Source: Sphaerotilus montanus (GTDB lineage Bacteria > Pseudomonadota > Gammaproteobacteria > Burkholderiales > Burkholderiaceae_C). Taken from it: a stretch of 64,000 bases of DNA. This document shows positions 19,545-29,026 of the stretch, piece by piece. Where the stretch lies: the NCBI RefSeq assembly GCF_013410775.1, contig NZ_JACCFH010000001.1, positions 2,666,001 to 2,730,000 of the forward strand. The letters are read 5' to 3'. The notes beneath the pieces were generated by a model. That model made no database searches, had not been told where the DNA came from, and saw nothing but the letters and a program-made list of their open reading frames with translations. Both the position numbers and the translations under genes were made by a program. Position 1 is the first letter of the stretch, and every line of letters begins with the position of its first letter.

Positions 19545-21482
19545 TCAGGCGTTGGCCACCGGGCGCAGCAGCCCGAACTGGCCGTAGCGCTGCTGCACGG
19601 CGGCTTCGATGCCGGCCGCGTCCAGCCCGCACTGCGCCAGCAGGAAGGCCGGGTCGCCGTGTTCGATGAAGCGGTCGGGCAGGCCGAGGTGCAGCATCGG
19701 CACGGTGATGCCGGCGGCGTTGAGGTGTTCGGCGACCGCCGAGCCGGCGCCGCCCATGGTGCAGCCTTCCTCGATCGTCACCAGCGCGTCGTGGGTGCGG
19801 GCGAGCTGTTCGACCAGCGCGCCGTCCAGCGGCTTGACGAAGCGCATGTTGGCGACCGTGGCGTCGAGCTTCTCTGCCGCGGCCAGCGCGGGGTAGAGCA
19901 TCGTGCCGAAGGCGAGGATGGCGACCCGCTTGCTGCCCGGACGGCCCGCCACCAGGCCGGATTCACGGCGGATTTCCCCGCGGCCCCAGGGCAGCGTCTC
20001 GAAGCTGTTGCCAGCGGCCGCGACCGTGCCGACGCCGCTGCCGCGCGGGTAGCGCACGGCGACCGGGCCGTCATGGCGGAAGGCCGTCGTCAGTGCCATG
20101 CGGGTCTCGGCCTCGTCGGCGGGGGCCAGCAGCGCCATGTTCGGGATGCAGCGCACGAAGGCAATGTCATAGGCACCGGCGTGCGTTGCGCCGTCCGCGC
20201 CGACCAGCCCCGCGCGGTCGAGCGCGAAGACCATCGGCAGGTTCTGCAGCGCCACGTCGTGGATGAGCTGGTCGTAGGCGCGCTGCAGGAAGGTCGAATA
20301 GATGGCGACCACCGGCCGCATGCCCTCGCAGGACAGGCCCGCGGCGAAGGTGACCGCATGCTGCTCGGCGATGCCGACGTCGAAGTAGCGGTCCGGGAAG
20401 CGCTTGTGGAACTCGACCATGCCCGAGCCTTCGCGCATGGCTGGCGTGATGGCGACGAGCTTGGGGTCGGCCGCTGCCATGTCGCACAGCCACTGGCCGA
20501 AGACCTGCGTGAAGGTCGGCTTCGGGGGCGTGGCGGGCTTGACGAGGCCGATGGCGGGGTCGAACTTGCCGGGGCCGTGGTAAGCGATCGGGTCGACTTC
20601 GGCCAGCTGGTAGCCGTAGCCCTTCTTGGTGACGACGTGCAGGAATTGTGCGCCCTTGCGGTCGCGCAGGTTCTCCAGCGTCGGGATCAGCGCGTCGAGG
20701 TCGTGGCCGTCGATCGGGCCGACGTAGTTGAAGCCGAATTCCTCGAAGATCGTGCCGGGCACGACCATGCCCTTGGCGTGCTCCTCGAAGCGCCGGGCCA
20801 GCTCGAACAGCTGCGGCGCGTTCTTCAGCACCTGCTTGGCGCCTTCGCGGGCCGAAGCGTAGAACTTGCCGCTCATCAGCCTGGCGAGGTACTTGTTGAG
20901 CGCGCCGACCGGCGGGCTGATCGACATGTCGTTGTCGTTGAGCACCACCAGCAGGTTCGGCTCCTGGCCGGCGTGCGGCATGCCGCCGTTGTTCAGCGCC
21001 TCGAAGGCCATGCCGGCGGTCATCGCGCCGTCGCCGATGATGGCGACGCAGTGGCGGTGTTCTCCCTGGAGCTGCGAGCCCATCGCCATGCCGAGCGCCG
21101 CCGAGATCGAGGTGGACGAGTGCGCGGTGCCGAAGGTGTCGTACTCGCTCTCGTCGCGGCGCGGGAAGCCGGAGAGGCCGCCGTATTGCCGCAGCGTCGG
21201 CATGCGGTCGCGCCGGCCGGTGAGGATCTTGTGCGGGTAGGTCTGGTGGCCCACGTCCCACACCAGGCGGTCGTCGGGCGTGTCGAAGACGTGGTGCAGC
21301 GCGATCGTCAGCTCGACGGTGCCGAGGTTGGACGACAGGTGGCCGCCGGTGCGCGAGACGCTCTTGAGCAGGTGGTCGCGCAGTTCGGTGGCGAGCTGCT
21401 TCAGTTCTGGGCGCGAGAGCCGGCGCACATCGGCCGGGGACTGGATGCGGTTCAGCAGCGGATGGGCGTTCTGGGCGTTCAT
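19545..21482 (-). CDS. dxs: 1-deoxy-D-xylulose-5-phosphate synthase
   Basis: TPP-dependent first enzyme of the non-mevalonate isoprenoid pathway (pyruvate + glyceraldehyde-3-phosphate to DXP). 645 residues. Visible motifs are [20 protein letters not shown] (catalytic His), the TPP-binding [18 protein letters not shown] with the downstream Asn of LNDNDMSI, and the transketolase-type [16 protein letters not shown]. Downstream of ispA (33-bp gap) on the same strand, forming an xseB-ispA-dxs operon found in many proteobacteria. Confidence 0.97.
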   Translation of the reverse strand: MNAQNAHPLLNRIQSPADVRRLSRPELKQLATELRDHLLKSVSRTGGHLSSNLGTVELTIALHHVFDTPDDRLVWDVGHQTYPHKILTGRRDRMPTLRQYGGLSGFPRRDESEYDTFGTAHSSTSISAALGMAMGSQLQGEHRHCVAIIGDGAMTAGMAFEALNNGGMPHAGQEPNLLVVLNDNDMSISPPVGALNKYLARLMSGKFYASAREGAKQVLKNAPQLFELARRFEEHAKGMVVPGTIFEEFGFNYVGPIDGHDLDALIPTLENLRDRKGAQFLHVVTKKGYGYQLAEVDPIAYHGPGKFDPAIGLVKPATPPKPTFTQVFGQWLCDMAAADPKLVAITPAMREGSGMVEFHKRFPDRYFDVGIAEQHAVTFAAGLSCEGMRPVVAIYSTFLQRAYDQLIHDVALQNLPMVFALDRAGLVGADGATHAGAYDIAFVRCIPNMALLAPADEAETRMALTTAFRHDGPVAVRYPRGSGVGTVAAAGNSFETLPWGRGEIRRESGLVAGRPGSKRVAILAFGTMLYPALAAAEKLDATVANMRFVKPLDGALVEQLARTHDALVTIEEGCTMGGAGSAVAEHLNAAGITVPMLHLGLPDRFIEHGDPAFLLAQCGLDAAGIEAAVQQRYGQFGLLRPVANA

Positions 21483-21514
21483 CGCGGGGGGATCCGTCGG
21501 TGTGCGGTCGCGGC

Positions 21515-22417
21515 TCAGGAGTCGCGATCGAGGATGCGGTCGGCCAGGGTGGCCAAGGCATGGACGTCACCCAGGCCGGAGGCGGACAGGGCGGACAGGG
21601 CTCGGGCGTGCAGGGTGGCGGCGCGTTCGCGCGCCCCGTCGAGGCCGAGCAGCGAGACGTAGGTGGGCTTGTTCTGGTCGGCGTCCTTGCCGGCGGTCTT
21701 GCCGAGGACCTCGGAGTTCTGGGTCATGTCCAGGATGTCGTCGACCACCTGGAAGGCCACGCCCAGGGCGGCACCGAACTCGGACAGCGCGTCCCATGTG
21801 GCAGCGGACGGCTGACCGCAGGCGGCCCCCATCAGGACGCTGTTCTGCAGCAGCGCGCCGGTCTTGCGGCCGTGCATGTCGAGCAGTTCGGTCTCGGTCA
21901 GCGGCTTGCCGACGCTGGCGAGGTCGATGGCCTGGCCGCCGGCCATGCCCTCGACGCCGGACGCCCGGGCCAGCAGGCGGCACAGGCGGGCCTGCAGCGC
22001 GTCGGGGACCACGTCGCCAGCGGCGGCGGGCGGGGGCGTGAGCACCTCGAAGGCCAGTGCCTGCATCGCGTCGCCGGCCAGCATGGCGCGCGCTTCGCCG
22101 AACTGCACGTGCACCGTCGGCTTGCCGCGGCGCAGCACGTCGTTGTCCATGCAGGGCATGTCGTCGTGGATGAGCGAGTAGGCGTGGATCAGCTCGACTG
22201 CGCAGGCCGCGCGCACTGCCGCCTCGGCATGCCCGTCGACGGCCTGTGCGGCGGCCAGCACCAGCAGCGGGCGCAGTCGCTTGCCGCCATCCAGTACGCC
22301 ATAGCGCATCGCGAGGCCGAGTCCGGCGGGGGCGTCGGCGCGGACATGGACGCACAGCGCGGCTTCGACCGCTTCGAGCTGCGCGCGCATCCAGGCATCG
22401 AAGGCAGAGCGCTTCAT
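21515..22417 (-). CDS. ispA: Farnesyl/polyprenyl diphosphate synthase
   Basis: Condenses isopentenyl diphosphate with allylic diphosphates to farnesyl diphosphate. 300 residues. The first aspartate-rich motif is DDMPCMDND, the spaced type of bacterial FPP synthases, followed by RRGKPTVHV. The second is [10 protein letters not shown], and [15 protein letters not shown] follows as usual. Operon partner of dxs. Its start overlaps the xseB stop by 4 bases. The exact product chain length cannot be read from sequence, though synteny favours farnesyl. Confidence 0.94.
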   Translation of the reverse strand: MKRSAFDAWMRAQLEAVEAALCVHVRADAPAGLGLAMRYGVLDGGKRLRPLLVLAAAQAVDGHAEAAVRAACAVELIHAYSLIHDDMPCMDNDVLRRGKPTVHVQFGEARAMLAGDAMQALAFEVLTPPPAAAGDVVPDALQARLCRLLARASGVEGMAGGQAIDLASVGKPLTETELLDMHGRKTGALLQNSVLMGAACGQPSAATWDALSEFGAALGVAFQVVDDILDMTQNSEVLGKTAGKDADQNKPTYVSLLGLDGARERAATLHARALSALSASGLGDVHALATLADRILDRDS

Positions 22418-22656
22418 GTGGGATCGTTCCAGGGTTGGAGCTGTCCGCCGTCCAGCACCTTGACCTGCTGCTCCACCGCGTCAAGGCGGCTGCGGCAGTA
22501 GGCCAGCAACTCGGCACCCCGGCGGTAACCGTCCAGCAACGCATCAAGCGGCATCTGCGCGGATTCGAGCGCCTGCACGAGACGATCGAGTTCGGCCAGT
22601 GCACTCTCGTAGCTGGCGGGCTCGCGGGAAGGGGAGTCGGAGGCGCTCTGGGGCAT
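22414..22656 (-). CDS. xseB: Exonuclease VII small subunit
   Basis: Small subunit of the single-strand-specific exonuclease VII. 80 residues from ATG 22656 ([10 protein letters not shown]), chosen because conserved sequence begins soon after: [18 protein letters not shown], then [24 protein letters not shown], both typical. The stop overlaps ispA (ATGA). First gene of the xseB-ispA-dxs operon. Confidence 0.93.
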   Translation of the reverse strand: MPQSASDSPSREPASYESALAELDRLVQALESAQMPLDALLDGYRRGAELLAYCRSRLDAVEQQVKVLDGGQLQPWNDPT

Positions 22657-23001
22657 GGCGTCGGGAAAAGTCCTTGATTGTAGGGGGCTTGGCGGGGCTC
22701 GAATGTTCCGTCCTGTACACGCCGCGGCGCTGCAGGGCCGCTGAAGCCGCTGCGGTCTGCTGGGCCCTGTTGTACCCGGTGAACAGGGCGGCAGGAAATA
22801 CTGCACATTTCCCGTGGCCAATGGCCGTGGTCCCGGTCTGGGTTAAAATCCGCGGTTCGCCTTGGGCGTCCGCCCACCCCGGCCCGCTGCAACACCGTCG
22901 TGTGTCGCAAAACACCTTGCCTTCGAAATGGCAAACGCCCTTGGTTGGGGCCAGAACATGGGGTGGTGGTTCGACATGGATTTTTGGAGATCCTGGGGAT
23001 C
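22657..23001. other. Divergent intergenic region xseB / Rieske oxygenase
   Basis: 345 bp with promoters expected on both strands. Slightly AT-richer around 22836-22856 (TGGGTTAAAATCC). No hairpin terminator or recognisable operator was found. A frame that extends the Rieske gene upstream to 22900 lacks conserved sequence. Confidence 0.4.
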
Positions 23002-24132
23002 ATGTCCGACCTGAGCATCACACTCGACGCTCTTCAACGCAGCCGCACTCAATTGCCGGTCACGAGTTACTTCGACCAGGCCCTCTTCGACCGGGAGATG
23101 CGTCTCATCTTCCCCTCCGGTGCGCGCTACGTCGGGCACGAGCTGATGGTGCCCGAGGTTGGCGATTACCACGCCCTCGCGCACGAAGGCGAGGGGCGCG
23201 CGCTCATCCGCACCAAGAACGGCGTCGAGCTGGTCTCCAACGTCTGCCGCCACCGGCAGGCCGTGATGCTCAAGGGCCGCGGCCACACCGGCAGCAATGT
23301 CGTGTGCCCGCTGCACCGCTGGACCTACGACCTGCAGGGCCAGCTGATCGGCGCGCCGCACTTCAAGGAAGACCCGTGCCTGAACCTGCGCAACTACCCG
23401 GTGCAGGTCTGGAACGGCATGGTCTTCGAGCGGACGGACGGTGGCCGCGACGTGGCCGCCGATCTGGCCGGCATGGGGCCACGCCAGGCGCTGGACTTCG
23501 AGGGCTATGTCTTCGACCACGTCGTGCAGCACGAGTGCAACTACAACTGGAAGACCTTCATCGAGGTCTACCTGGAGGACTACCACGTCGGTCCCTTCCA
23601 CCCCGGGCTGGGCAATTTCGTCACCTGTGACGACCTGCGCTGGGAGATGGGCGATGCGTACTCGGTGCAGACGGTCGGTGTGGCGCAGGGCGCGGGCAAG
23701 GCGCTGGGCAAGTCGGGCTCGCCCACTTACGAGCGCTGGCACGAGCAGGTGCTGAAGTACCAGAACGGCGTGATGCCCAAGCACGGCGCGATCTGGCTGA
23801 CCTACTACCCGAGCGTGATGGTCGAGTGGTATCCGAACGTGCTCACGGTGTCCACGCTGCACCCGATCAGCCCGACGAAGACGCTCAACACCGTGGAGTT
23901 CTACTACCCGGAAGAGATCGCCGCCTTCGAGCGCGACTATGTGGAGGCCCAGAAGGCCGCCTACATGGAGACCTGCATCGAGGACGACGAGATCGGCGAG
24001 CGCATGGACGCGGGCCGCAAGGCGCTGATGCTGCGCGGGGACAACGAGGTCGGGCCGTACCAGAGTCCGATGGAGGACGGGATGCAGCACTTCCACGAGT
24101 GGTATCGGCGTGTGATGGCGTTCAAGGACTGA
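23002..24132 (+). CDS. Rieske-type aromatic ring-hydroxylating oxygenase, alpha subunit-like
   Basis: Rieske non-heme iron oxygenase. 376 residues from ATG 23002 (MSDLSITLDALQRSR). The Rieske cluster ligands are visible as NVCRHRQAVML (Cys-x-His) and VVCPLHRWTYD (Cys-x2-His), around residues 75-100. The mononuclear iron site follows in IEVYLEDYHVGPFHPGL (Asp-x2-His-x4-His). No reductase, ferredoxin or beta subunit is next to it, so its electron donor must be elsewhere. Substrate unknown. The family also includes quaternary-amine monooxygenases, so 'aromatic' is not certain. Confidence 0.85.
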   Translation: MSDLSITLDALQRSRTQLPVTSYFDQALFDREMRLIFPSGARYVGHELMVPEVGDYHALAHEGEGRALIRTKNGVELVSNVCRHRQAVMLKGRGHTGSNVVCPLHRWTYDLQGQLIGAPHFKEDPCLNLRNYPVQVWNGMVFERTDGGRDVAADLAGMGPRQALDFEGYVFDHVVQHECNYNWKTFIEVYLEDYHVGPFHPGLGNFVTCDDLRWEMGDAYSVQTVGVAQGAGKALGKSGSPTYERWHEQVLKYQNGVMPKHGAIWLTYYPSVMVEWYPNVLTVSTLHPISPTKTLNTVEFYYPEEIAAFERDYVEAQKAAYMETCIEDDEIGERMDAGRKALMLRGDNEVGPYQSPMEDGMQHFHEWYRRVMAFKD

Positions 24133-24137
24133 TCGGC

Positions 24138-24168
24138 GCGTGGGTTCCCGCTTGCGCGGGAATGCCGG
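24138..24168. repeat. Dispersed GC-rich palindromic repeat, copy 1
   Basis: GCGTGGGTTCCCGCTTGCGCGGGAATGCCGG-type element: inverted TTCCCGC / GCGGGAA around a 4-base centre. A close relative lies at 44904-44934. It may act as a transcript-end hairpin for the Rieske gene. Confidence 0.65.
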
Positions 24169-24219
24169 AGGTCCGAGCCACGCGGCGATGTCGAGGCCAG
24201 GGTCGTTAGCATCGGGGGC

Positions 24220-25128
24220 ATGACTGCTCCCGTGCTGATGGTTCTGGCCTCGTTTCTCTTTGCGCTGATGGGCGTGTGCGTCAAGCTCGCCAGTGCGTAC
24301 TTCGGCACCGGCGAGATCGTGATGTACCGCGGCCTGATCGGGGCGGTGGCGATGGCGGTGCTGCTGCGCGTGCGCGGGCAGTCGCTGCGCACGGCGGTGC
24401 CGTGGATGCACGTCTGGCGCAGCATCGTCGGCGTGTCCTCGCTGTGCCTGTGGTTCTACGCCATCAGCGGGCTGCCGCTGGCCACCGCGATGACGCTGAA
24501 CTACATGTCGCCGATCTGGATGGCGATGTTCCTGATCGGCGGCTCGGTGCTGATGGGCGGTGCGAAGATCAACCCGCGGCTGATCGCCACCGTGCTGGCC
24601 GGCTTCGTCGGCGTGGCGGCCATCCTGCGCCCGAGCATCGACCGCGACCAGCTCTGGTACGGCGTTGTCGGTTTCGGCTCGGGCATGCTGTCGGCGATGG
24701 CCTATCTGCAGGTCACCGCCCTCGGCCGCGCGGGGGAACCGGAGACCCGCGTGGTGTTCTATTTTTCCTGCGGCGGCACGCTGGCAGGCCTGGTGCTGAC
24801 GCTGCTCAACGGCGGATTGAGCCCATGGCATGGCTGGACGGCTGCCGCACTGGTGCTGGCCGTCGGGCTGTTCGCCACCGCCGCACAACTGGCGATGACC
24901 CGCGCCTTCGCGATCGGCCGACCGCTGGTGAACGCGAGCCTGCAGTACCTCGGCATCGCATTCGCGTTCGTGTTCGGCGTGCTGCTGTTCGACGATCCGG
25001 TGCATCCGCTGGCGCTGGCCGGCATGGTGCTGGTGGTGGGTGCCGGCATCACCGCGACCCGGCTGCGCCACGGCACCGGGCCGCGCCAGAATGAACGAGA
25101 CACGCTGCCCCCCGACCTCGAAACCTGA
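24220..25128 (+). CDS. EamA/DMT-family transporter
   Basis: Drug/metabolite-superfamily permease of the inner membrane. 302 residues, about 10 membrane segments in two repeats. EamA-typical stretches are FALMGVCVKLASAYFGTGEIVMYRGLIG at the N-terminus and PLATAMTLNYMSPIWMA. The second repeat has RAFAIGRPLVNASLQYLGIAFAF. Substrate not predictable. The next gene follows 25 bp later. Confidence 0.85.
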   Translation: MTAPVLMVLASFLFALMGVCVKLASAYFGTGEIVMYRGLIGAVAMAVLLRVRGQSLRTAVPWMHVWRSIVGVSSLCLWFYAISGLPLATAMTLNYMSPIWMAMFLIGGSVLMGGAKINPRLIATVLAGFVGVAAILRPSIDRDQLWYGVVGFGSGMLSAMAYLQVTALGRAGEPETRVVFYFSCGGTLAGLVLTLLNGGLSPWHGWTAAALVLAVGLFATAAQLAMTRAFAIGRPLVNASLQYLGIAFAFVFGVLLFDDPVHPLALAGMVLVVGAGITATRLRHGTGPRQNERDTLPPDLET

Positions 25129-25153
25129 AGATCCACCCAACCCCGCTGCCACC

Positions 25154-26002
25154 ATGACGACGCTCCCGACACCCCTGATCCGTGCCGACGAACTGCGCGC
25201 CCTTGCGGGCGCCGTGTGCGTGCTCGACGCCCGCTTCGACCTCGCCCGGCCCGACGCTGGCGCCGAGGCCTTCCTCGCCGGTCACATTCCCGGAGCGCAG
25301 TACGTGCACCTCGACTGCGACCTGAGCGCCAAGGGCGACGTGCCTGCGCTGTGCGGCGGGCGCCATCCGCTGCCGACCCGTGAACACTTCGCCGCCACGG
25401 TCGCCCGGCTCGGCATCACGCCCGCCACGCCGGTGGTGGTCTGCGATGCACAGGGCGGCATGTTCGCCGCCCGCGTGTGGTGGATGCTGCGCTGGATCGG
25501 GCACACCGCGGTGGCCGTGCTGGACGGTGGCGTGGCCGCCTGGACCGCGGCCGGCGGGACGCTGGAAACCGGCGCGGCGCGGTCGCCTGTGCCGGCCTCC
25601 GCCTATCCCTTGTCCCCTGAAGCGGGGCAGCGCATCATCACGGCGGACGCCTTGCAGGCGCAACTCGGCCGCGTCACGCTGATCGACGCCCGCGCGCCGG
25701 AGCGTTACCGCGGCGATGTCGAGCCGCTGGACCCCGTCGCCGGCCACATTCCCGGTGCGCTGAACCGTCCGTTCAGCGCCAACCTGGGCGTGGATGGCCG
25801 CTTCCATGCGCCGGAGACGCTGCGGGCCGCGTTCACGCCGCTGCTTGGCGCAGGCGAGGTCGTCCACCAGTGCGGCTCGGGTGTCACGGCCTGCCACAAC
25901 CTGCTGGCCATGGAGATCGCCGGTCTGCCGGCGGCCACGCTCTATGCCGGCTCGTGGAGCGAGTGGTGCCGCGACGGGCGCCGGCCGGTGGCGCGGGGCT
26001 GA
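25154..26002 (+). CDS. Sulfurtransferase, mercaptopyruvate type (two rhodanese domains)
   Basis: 282 residues from ATG 25154 (MTTLPTPLIRADELRAL). An N-terminal inactive rhodanese domain is followed by a C-terminal active one. The catalytic loop is QCGSGVTACHN, and CGSGVT is the signature of 3-mercaptopyruvate sulfurtransferases (thiosulfate enzymes have CRKGVT). Other family marks are HIPGAQYVHLDCDLS and GHIPGALNRPFSANL. It probably moves sulfur from mercaptopyruvate to thiols or cyanide. Between the EamA transporter and a stress protein, same strand. Confidence 0.9.
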   Translation: MTTLPTPLIRADELRALAGAVCVLDARFDLARPDAGAEAFLAGHIPGAQYVHLDCDLSAKGDVPALCGGRHPLPTREHFAATVARLGITPATPVVVCDAQGGMFAARVWWMLRWIGHTAVAVLDGGVAAWTAAGGTLETGAARSPVPASAYPLSPEAGQRIITADALQAQLGRVTLIDARAPERYRGDVEPLDPVAGHIPGALNRPFSANLGVDGRFHAPETLRAAFTPLLGAGEVVHQCGSGVTACHNLLAMEIAGLPAATLYAGSWSEWCRDGRRPVARG

Positions 26003-26085
26003 ACGCGGATGGCGGCTTTCTTGACGATCCTCAAGTCGGCGCCACCGCGGGCGCGCATCATGGGGCCATCTTCAGGAGGTACACC

Positions 26086-26520
26086 ATGTACACATGCATT
26101 CTGGTTCCGACCGATGGATCCGAGATCACCGCCAAGGCGGTCGACACGGCCATCACCTTGGCCAAGACCTTCGGCGCGAAGCTCGTGACGCTGGCGGTCA
26201 AGGAGCCGTTTCCCTACAGCGCCATCTCCGAGATGCAGCCCATCCCGCCGCAGGAGTTCTTCGACGCGCAGGACCGCATCGCTAACAAGCATGTCGAGCA
26301 GGTCAAGGCGCTCTGCGCAGCCAGCGGCGTGGCCTGCACGGCGGCGACGGTCGAGGCCGTGCACCCCTGGGAAGCCGTGATCGACTACGGCAAGGAGCAG
26401 GGCGCCGACCTGATCGTGATGGCCTCGCACGGCCGGCGCGGCATGGCGGCGCTGCTGCTGGGCAGCGAGACGCAGAAGGTGCTCACGCACAGCACCGTGC
26501 CGGTGCTGGTGGTGCGTTAA
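26086..26520 (+). CDS. Universal stress protein (UspA family)
   Basis: 144 residues. Typical start MYTCILVPTDGSEITAKAV, and the ATP-binding-type motif near the end VMASHGRRGMAALLLGSETQKVL (Gly-x2-Gly-x9-Gly-Ser). A strong Shine-Dalgarno, AGGAGG, ends 6 bases before the ATG and fixes the start; the longer upstream frame is spurious. Its last codons overlap the convergent gene by 4 bp. Confidence 0.95.
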   Translation: MYTCILVPTDGSEITAKAVDTAITLAKTFGAKLVTLAVKEPFPYSAISEMQPIPPQEFFDAQDRIANKHVEQVKALCAASGVACTAATVEAVHPWEAVIDYGKEQGADLIVMASHGRRGMAALLLGSETQKVLTHSTVPVLVVR

Positions 26521-27386
26521 CGGTTGCCCAGCAGGCTGCCCAGCATCCCGCCGCCGAGCACCGAGCCTTCTTCCTGAGAGCCGCCGTTCTGCGGCGCGGC
26601 GGCGAAGATGCGGCTGGCCAGGCGCGAGAACGGCAGGCTCTGCATCCACACCGTGCCCGGGCCGGTGACCTTGGCGAAGAACAGGCCCTCGCCTCCGAAG
26701 AGTGCGGTCTTGATCTTGCCGACGTACTGGATCTCGAAATCGACATTCGGTGTCAGCGCGACGATGCAGCCGGTGTCGATCAGCAGGGTCTCGCCGTGGC
26801 GCAGTTCGCGGCGCACGATGCTGCCGCCGGCGTGCACGAAGGCCAGTCCGTCGCCTTCGAGCTTCTGCATGATGAAGCCCTCGCCACCGAAGAAGCCGAC
26901 CGACAGCTTCTGCTGGAAGTGGATGCCCAGCGAGACCCCCCGTGCCGCGCACAGGAAGGCGTCTTTCTGGCAGATGAGCATGCCGCCGAGTTGGCGCAGG
27001 TCCATCGGCAGGATCTTGCCAGGGTAGGGGGCGGCGAACGCCACACGCTGCTTCGCGCTGGCGTGGTTGGTGTAGACCGTGGTGAACAGCGATTCGCCCG
27101 TGATCAGCCGCTTGCCGGCGCCGAGCAGCTTGCTCATGAAGCCGCTGCCGCCGGCGCCCTGTTTCGCACCGTCGCCGAAGACGGTGTCCATGTCGATGCC
27201 GGCCTCCATGAACATCAGGCTGCCGGCCTCGCCGATGGCGGCCTCGCCGGGATCCAGTTCGATCTCGACGAACTGCATCTCGGAGCCCTTGATCTCGTAG
27301 TCGATCGCGTCCATGGCCGTCGGTGTGCCTGCGGCACCTGGGGCGGGCGAGGAGGACGCACCGGAGAATGAATCGAAGAGGGACAT
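26517..27386 (-). CDS. TIGR00266/AIM24-like protein
   Basis: 289 residues from ATG 27386 (MSLFDSFSGASS). A beta-rich AIM24-type fold is indicated by MQFVEIELDPGEAAIGEAGSLMFME, then KQRVAFAAPYPGKILPMDL, FVHAGGSIVRRELRHGE and DTGCIVALTPNVDFEIQYVG. Function of the family is poorly known; it is often membrane-associated. C-terminal residues are low-complexity (GGSQEEGSVLGGGMLGSLLG). Convergent with the stress-protein gene. Confidence 0.85.
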   Translation of the reverse strand: MSLFDSFSGASSSPAPGAAGTPTAMDAIDYEIKGSEMQFVEIELDPGEAAIGEAGSLMFMEAGIDMDTVFGDGAKQGAGGSGFMSKLLGAGKRLITGESLFTTVYTNHASAKQRVAFAAPYPGKILPMDLRQLGGMLICQKDAFLCAARGVSLGIHFQQKLSVGFFGGEGFIMQKLEGDGLAFVHAGGSIVRRELRHGETLLIDTGCIVALTPNVDFEIQYVGKIKTALFGGEGLFFAKVTGPGTVWMQSLPFSRLASRIFAAAPQNGGSQEEGSVLGGGMLGSLLGNR

Positions 27387-27445
27387 GAGCGTGTCGTGGG
27401 TGGTGAGGAAGAGTGCTGATTCTCGCCTGACGCCCCCCGCACCGG

Positions 27446-28177
27446 TCAACGCTTCAGGGGTGCGCGCAGACGGTCGAATGCAGACGGCGCCACATACTGC
27501 AGCACCGGCTTGGCGCGCTCCTGCGGGTCCAGCGCGATGACCACGCCCTGTTCCGGGTAGAGCAGGTGCACCGTGCCATCCTGGGTGGTGAGACGTTCGG
27601 GTGCGGGGCCGAAGCGCTCGACGGCGGTGGCCTCGTCGAAGCGTGCGGCGGGCAGGAACACCAGCCCGGCCAGCGGGGCGGCGAGCGCCGTGGCCTGGTC
27701 CTGCGGGTTCAGCGTCAGGCGCCAGGTGCCGCTGGGCTGGGGCTCGCGGTGGGTGGCGCGTTCGGACCAGGCCTGGAGCGTGGCGGTGTCGGCGGCGCCG
27801 GTCAGCACCATCTTGCCCTGCACGAAGCCGGCGCGGATGTTCTCCAGATAGCCCTCCAGCGTGAAGACGCCTTGCGGATCGCGCACGAGGGCCAGTTCCA
27901 GCTTCTCGTCGGGCCAGCGCGTGGCGACCTGCTGCAGCGTGCCATGGCCGAGGTCGAGGCCGAAGACCAGGCTGCTGCCATCGGGGCGGCGCTCGATCTG
28001 CCAGGGCAGTCCGGCCAGCGGTGCTGCGGCCATGGCGGCGGGTCCGGACGCGCTCCTGAAGGTCTGCCAGACCCAGGGTGCGACCAGTGCGATCACGAGG
28101 AAAGTCAGCGTGCCGACGAGCAGCAGGGCGACCATGCGCCCGGTGCCGAGCCGAGTAGTGGGTTCATTCGATGGCAT
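27446..28177 (-). CDS. Hypothetical single-pass membrane protein
   Basis: 243 residues from ATG 28177 (MPSNEPTTRLG); ATG 28189 is an alternative start. One N-terminal membrane anchor (MVALLLVGTLTFLVIALVAPWVW), then a soluble, presumably periplasmic domain with GSSLVFGLDLGHGTLQQV and HLLYPEQGVVIALDPQE. Not recognised. It starts 39 bp from the divergent SDR gene, so they share a promoter region. 60 bp upstream of the TIGR00266-like gene. Confidence 0.7.
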   Translation of the reverse strand: MPSNEPTTRLGTGRMVALLLVGTLTFLVIALVAPWVWQTFRSASGPAAMAAAPLAGLPWQIERRPDGSSLVFGLDLGHGTLQQVATRWPDEKLELALVRDPQGVFTLEGYLENIRAGFVQGKMVLTGAADTATLQAWSERATHREPQPSGTWRLTLNPQDQATALAAPLAGLVFLPAARFDEATAVERFGPAPERLTTQDGTVHLLYPEQGVVIALDPQERAKPVLQYVAPSAFDRLRAPLKR

Positions 28178-28216
28178 GGTTTCGAGCATACCCGGGACTT
28201 CGCCACAATCGCCGGC

Positions 28217-28990
28217 ATGACTGAACATCTGATGATTCTGACGGGCGCGTCGCGCGGACTGGGGCTCGCGGTGGCCCGCCAGTGGCTGCAGACCTCCGGC
28301 CATGTGCTGATCGCGCTGGCGCGCCACCCGGACGCCAGCCTGGCCGACCGGGCGCAGCAGCAGGGCAGCCGCTGCCTGTCCTGGGCGCTGGATCTGGCCG
28401 ATGCGCCCGCAGCGGCGCAGGCGCTGGCCGACTGGCTCGCCGCGCAGCCCGCCGACGCCTTTGCCAGCGCCACGCTGCTCAACAACGCCGGGGTGCTGTC
28501 GCCGCTCGGACCGATCGGGGCGAGCAGCGCTGCCGAGCTGTCGAACGCGCTGCGGGTCGGGCTGGAGGCGCCGATGCTGCTCACGGCCGCGTTCCTGCGC
28601 GGCACCGAAGGCTGGTCGGCGCGGCAGGCGGGCGCGGTGAAGGTGCTGAATGTCTCGTCCGGGCTGGGCCGGCGGGCGATGGCCGGCAGCGCGGCCTACT
28701 GTGCCGCCAAGGCCGGCATGGACCACTACAGCCGCGCCGTCGCCCTCGAAGAGGCGCAGCGCCCGCACCCGGCGCGCATCGTCTCGCTGGCACCGGGCGT
28801 GGTCGACACCGACATGCAGGTGCAGTTGCGTGCGGGCGATCCGGCGGCATTTCCGGACCGCCTGCGCTTCGTGCAGCTGAAGGACGCGGGTCTGCTCGAC
28901 AGCGCCGAAGCGGCAGCGGCCAAGGTGCTGGCCTGGCTGGACCGGGCCGATTTCGGCGCCCAGCCCATCGCGGATGTGCGCGAGGGCTGA
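28217..28990 (+). CDS. Short-chain dehydrogenase/reductase
   Basis: NAD(P)-dependent oxidoreductase. 257 residues from ATG 28217 (MTEHLMILTGASRGLGLA). The cofactor motif TGASRGLG, the structural LLNNAGVL and the catalytic Ser...Tyr-x3-Lys (VSSGLGRR, AYCAAKAGMDH) are all present. Its best resemblance is to sepiapterin-reductase/YhcM-like SDRs with the PGVVDTDMQ segment, but the substrate is unknown. Divergent from the hypothetical membrane protein. Confidence 0.88.
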   Translation: MTEHLMILTGASRGLGLAVARQWLQTSGHVLIALARHPDASLADRAQQQGSRCLSWALDLADAPAAAQALADWLAAQPADAFASATLLNNAGVLSPLGPIGASSAAELSNALRVGLEAPMLLTAAFLRGTEGWSARQAGAVKVLNVSSGLGRRAMAGSAAYCAAKAGMDHYSRAVALEEAQRPHPARIVSLAPGVVDTDMQVQLRAGDPAAFPDRLRFVQLKDAGLLDSAEAAAAKVLAWLDRADFGAQPIADVREG

Positions 28991-29026
28991 GGCGCTTGCC
29001 CTCGCTTCCGCACGCTGCGGGCGGCC

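Noticed and set aside
19488-21662. 724-codon plus-strand frame over dxs
   Set aside because: Antisense shadow; dxs on the other strand has every expected motif.
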